Shown piece by piece: positions 62,461 through 64,000 of a DNA stretch of 64,000 nucleotides; the first letter of the stretch is position 1, and every line of letters begins with the position of its first letter. A model generated the notes under the pieces. It saw only the letters and a list, made by a program, of their open reading frames with translations. It did no database searches and was not told the DNA's origin. Position numbers and translations under genes: made by a program. The stretch lies in assembly GCF_030143255.1 (NCBI RefSeq), contig NZ_JARJNR010000003.1, positions 330,744-394,743 of the forward strand. The letters run 5' to 3'. This DNA comes from Frigidibacter sp. SD6-1. GTDB taxonomy: Bacteria; Pseudomonadota; Alphaproteobacteria; Rhodobacterales; Rhodobacteraceae.

Positions 62461-62982
62461 TCAAAGCCAGTTGATGTCGTTGAAGCCGCGCTCGATATAG
62501 CCGCCCTTCGAGAAGCTCTCGCCCTCGTAGCCGAAGATCGGCCAGACCTCTTTCTGGTTATAAAGGCCGGTCACGAGCCCACCGCGCACAGTCTGGAAGA
62601 AAGGCGCATCTTCCATAGCCTGAAGGATTTTCACACGATCTTCCTCCCAGCCCATCGACACATAGTCGGCGTGGCCCGCCGCCTGCGCTGCGGCATCAAG
62701 CGCGGCGACTCCCTCCTCGACCAATGCCTTCTTGTCCTCGGCGTCGTAACCCTTCACGGCCACCGCGTAGAACTGGTCGCCCACCTTGTCGTGCGGGTAG
62801 ATGTCGCGCGCCATCTGCAGAAGCGTCGCCATCTGATGTTCGGTGATTGTCGTCACCTCGAGCGCCCAGGCCGCGTCGGGCGCGGCGATGAAACCCACGC
62901 CCGTCACCGCGAGCGCACCGGTCGAGACCACCCGCGCCAGCAGCGCGCGGCGGGTCAGACCTTGCCGTTCGATCTTGCTCAT
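62461..62982 (-). CDS. gluconate 2-dehydrogenase subunit 3-like protein
   Basis: A 173-residue small subunit with a twin-arginine signal (LTRRALLARVVSTGALAVTG). The body matches the Gluconate_2-dh3 family (ITEHQMATLLQMARDIYPHD, PFFQTVRGGLVTGLYNQKEVW). It carries the signal-less GMC subunit through the Tat system. It is followed by the GMC gene after 15 bases. Confidence 0.9.
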   Translation of the reverse strand: MSKIERQGLTRRALLARVVSTGALAVTGVGFIAAPDAAWALEVTTITEHQMATLLQMARDIYPHDKVGDQFYAVAVKGYDAEDKKALVEEGVAALDAAAQAAGHADYVSMGWEEDRVKILQAMEDAPFFQTVRGGLVTGLYNQKEVWPIFGYEGESFSKGGYIERGFNDINWL

Positions 62983-63013
62983 CTATTCCTCCCTTGATGA
63001 TGAAGGCGGCCGG

Positions 63014-63409
63014 TCACAGGAACCGCCCGCCGCGTTCGAGAACCTCGATCTGGTAGCCATCCGGATCGGCAATGAAGAAGAAGCGCGCGACCAGCCGGTC
63101 GCCGTTCCTGAATTCCACAAGCTTGCGGGGGCCAAGACCGGCGTCGGTCAACCGGGCATGAAGCGCGTCGAGATCATCGACCGAAACCGCGAGATGCCCG
63201 TAGCCGTCGCCAAGGGCGTAAGGCTCGGTCCGGCCCTTGTTGACGGTCAGTTCCAGCTCGAACGTCGCCTCTGCGTTCGAGAGATAGATCAGCGTGAATG
63301 TCTCGAAATCCAGCCGGTCCGCGACCTTCAGGTCGAATGCCTTTTCATAGAAGGAAACCGAGCGCGCCTCGTCCAGGACGCGGATCATCGAATGGATCGC
63401 CTTGGCCAT
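63014..63409 (-). CDS. VOC family protein, glyoxalase I-like
   Basis: A 131-residue protein with two beta-alpha-beta-beta-beta halves. Likely metal ligands are His in AIHSMIRVLD, Glu in FELELTVN, His in GYGHLAVSV and Glu in YQIEVLERG, matching lactoylglutathione lyase. It probably detoxifies methylglyoxal or a similar adduct. It is first in the operon with the dehydrogenase subunits. Its ribosome site lies at the edge of a perfect inverted repeat. Confidence 0.88.
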   Translation of the reverse strand: MAKAIHSMIRVLDEARSVSFYEKAFDLKVADRLDFETFTLIYLSNAEATFELELTVNKGRTEPYALGDGYGHLAVSVDDLDALHARLTDAGLGPRKLVEFRNGDRLVARFFFIADPDGYQIEVLERGGRFL

Positions 63410-63416
63410 CTGCCCT

Positions 63417-63436
63417 CCAAAATCATGCGATTTTGG
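63417..63436 (-). promoter_or_regulatory. inverted repeat at the VOC gene start
   Basis: CCAAAATC-atgc-GATTTTGG, perfect 8-bp arms. On the minus strand its last GG begins the GGAGGG ribosome site of the VOC gene. It could be a DNA operator or an RNA hairpin that hides the ribosome site. Confidence 0.6.
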
Positions 63437-63501
63437 TAAATATAGATGACCAATTTTGACCGGTGGTAGTAACCGGATACTACAGGGCGATTTTGTTCGG
63501 C

Positions 63502-63795
63502 TTATTCCGCGGCGATACGCGCGCCCGCATCCTGCTCATATTCGCCCAGATGGATCGTGCAGGCACAGCGCAAGAGCGAGGTGAAATTCGGCGCCTCGCC
63601 ATGCAGTTCCAGTACTTCGGAATGGAGCTTCGAGATGAAGGCGGGCGTCGACAGACCCTCACGATCCGCGATCTGATCGAGAATCCGCCAGAAGGCTCGC
63701 TCCAGCCGGATCGAAGTGCTTTGTCCGTTCAGCCTGAGGCGACGGGTCACGGTTTCATAGCGACCGGGGCTCTGCCCGGCGAATATCTGGCACAT
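63502..63795 (-). CDS. ribbon-helix-helix domain protein
   Basis: A 97-residue protein. The core TRRLRLNGQSTSIRLERAFWRILDQIADREGLSTPAFIS fits the RHH_4 family of small DNA-binding proteins. GGGGAGAG precedes the ATG at 63795. Its stop is 92 bases before the VOC gene on the same strand; it could bind the inverted repeat in that gap. Confidence 0.8.
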   Translation of the reverse strand: MCQIFAGQSPGRYETVTRRLRLNGQSTSIRLERAFWRILDQIADREGLSTPAFISKLHSEVLELHGEAPNFTSLLRCACTIHLGEYEQDAGARIAAE

Positions 63796-63890
63796 GGTCT
63801 GCTCTCCCCCGCATGACTGTGCGTGGAAAAGTTTGGGCTGCTTTGGCCGAATCGTCAATGCAGCCTTGGTCTACTGCTTCCAAATGAAAA

Positions 63891-63911
63891 GGGCCGCCCG
63901 TTGGGCGGCCC
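63891..63911 (-). terminator. tuf terminator
   Basis: A GGGCCGCCC / GGGCGGCCC stem with a 3-base loop, followed on the minus strand by TTTTCATTT. It lies about 55 bases after the tuf stop. Confidence 0.85.
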
Positions 63912-63965
63912 TGTCCTGTCTGTCCGTCCGGGGCCTTGGCCCCGTCCGGTATCCGATGTCCCGAC

Positions 63966-64000
63966 TTACTTCAGGATTTTCGAGACGACGCCGGCGCCGA
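63966..64000 (-). CDS. tuf: elongation factor Tu (C-terminal end only)
   Basis: Only the last 10 or so codons are visible; they read GAGVVSKILK and stop, the usual EF-Tu end of Rhodobacteraceae. The rest lies beyond the right edge. EF-Tu carries aminoacyl-tRNA to the ribosome and is the known target of Doc toxins such as the one at 22946. Confidence 0.8.
   Translation of the reverse strand, partial: GAGVVSKILK

Overview
The window is a GC-rich chromosomal segment of an alphaproteobacterium, almost certainly Rhodobacteraceae (Rhodobacterales). The gene content and order (glyS beside a PEP-utilising enzyme and a SleB-like hydrolase, folB-folP-glmM, A2M-pbpC, ilvC beside an Lrp gene, mbfA with an Irr-type box, ribH2 behind an FMN riboswitch) and strong GC bias at codon position 3 support this. 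The genus cannot be fixed from sequence alone. No phage, transposase, integrase or CRISPR array is visible.

Layout. 0-13 kb (plus strand) holds an FkbM methyltransferase fragment, glyS, a PPDK-like protein, a cell wall hydrolase, folate genes, glmM, an aldehyde dehydrogenase and two secreted paralogues. 13-25 kb holds a DMT exporter, ilvC, two Lrp/AsnC regulators split by a low-GC DUF3885-like gene, an SQR-like flavoprotein divergent from a class V aminotransferase, parE with a low-GC Imm45-like gene coupled to its 3' end, a Phd/Doc module and a VUT/YhhQ transporter. 25-42 kb holds a phytase-like protein, mepA, a UMF1 transporter, a thioesterase, yggT, recQ, an unknown protein with pore-former-like layout, a hybrid histidine kinase and the A2M-pbpC pair. 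42-51 kb is a series of minus-strand metabolic and transport genes (ornithine cyclodeaminase family, HAD, two DMT exporters, YaiI, S-formylglutathione hydrolase, AEC, an iodotyrosine-deiodinase-like nitroreductase, mbfA), then a TetR gene and ribH2.

51.8-58.0 kb is the most notable region: an R-body (reb, killing trait) locus. It has four RebB-family genes, a larger protein with a RebB-like segment, three accessory proteins of unknown function, and its own Crp/Fnr-type and ECF-type sigma regulators, all on the plus strand. It ends at a perfect palindromic terminator facing a convergent membrane-protein gene, followed by tRNA-Trp. 59.6-64 kb holds two small secreted paralogues, a GMC dehydrogenase with its subunit 3, a VOC protein, a ribbon-helix-helix protein and the last codons of tuf.

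Two themes recur. First, low-GC segments sit precisely inside conserved genes or operons (in glyS, between the two Lrp genes, after parE), at least two of them flanked by short direct repeats. Second, a dispersed two-hairpin element occurs at gene ends, with compensatory base changes between its copies.
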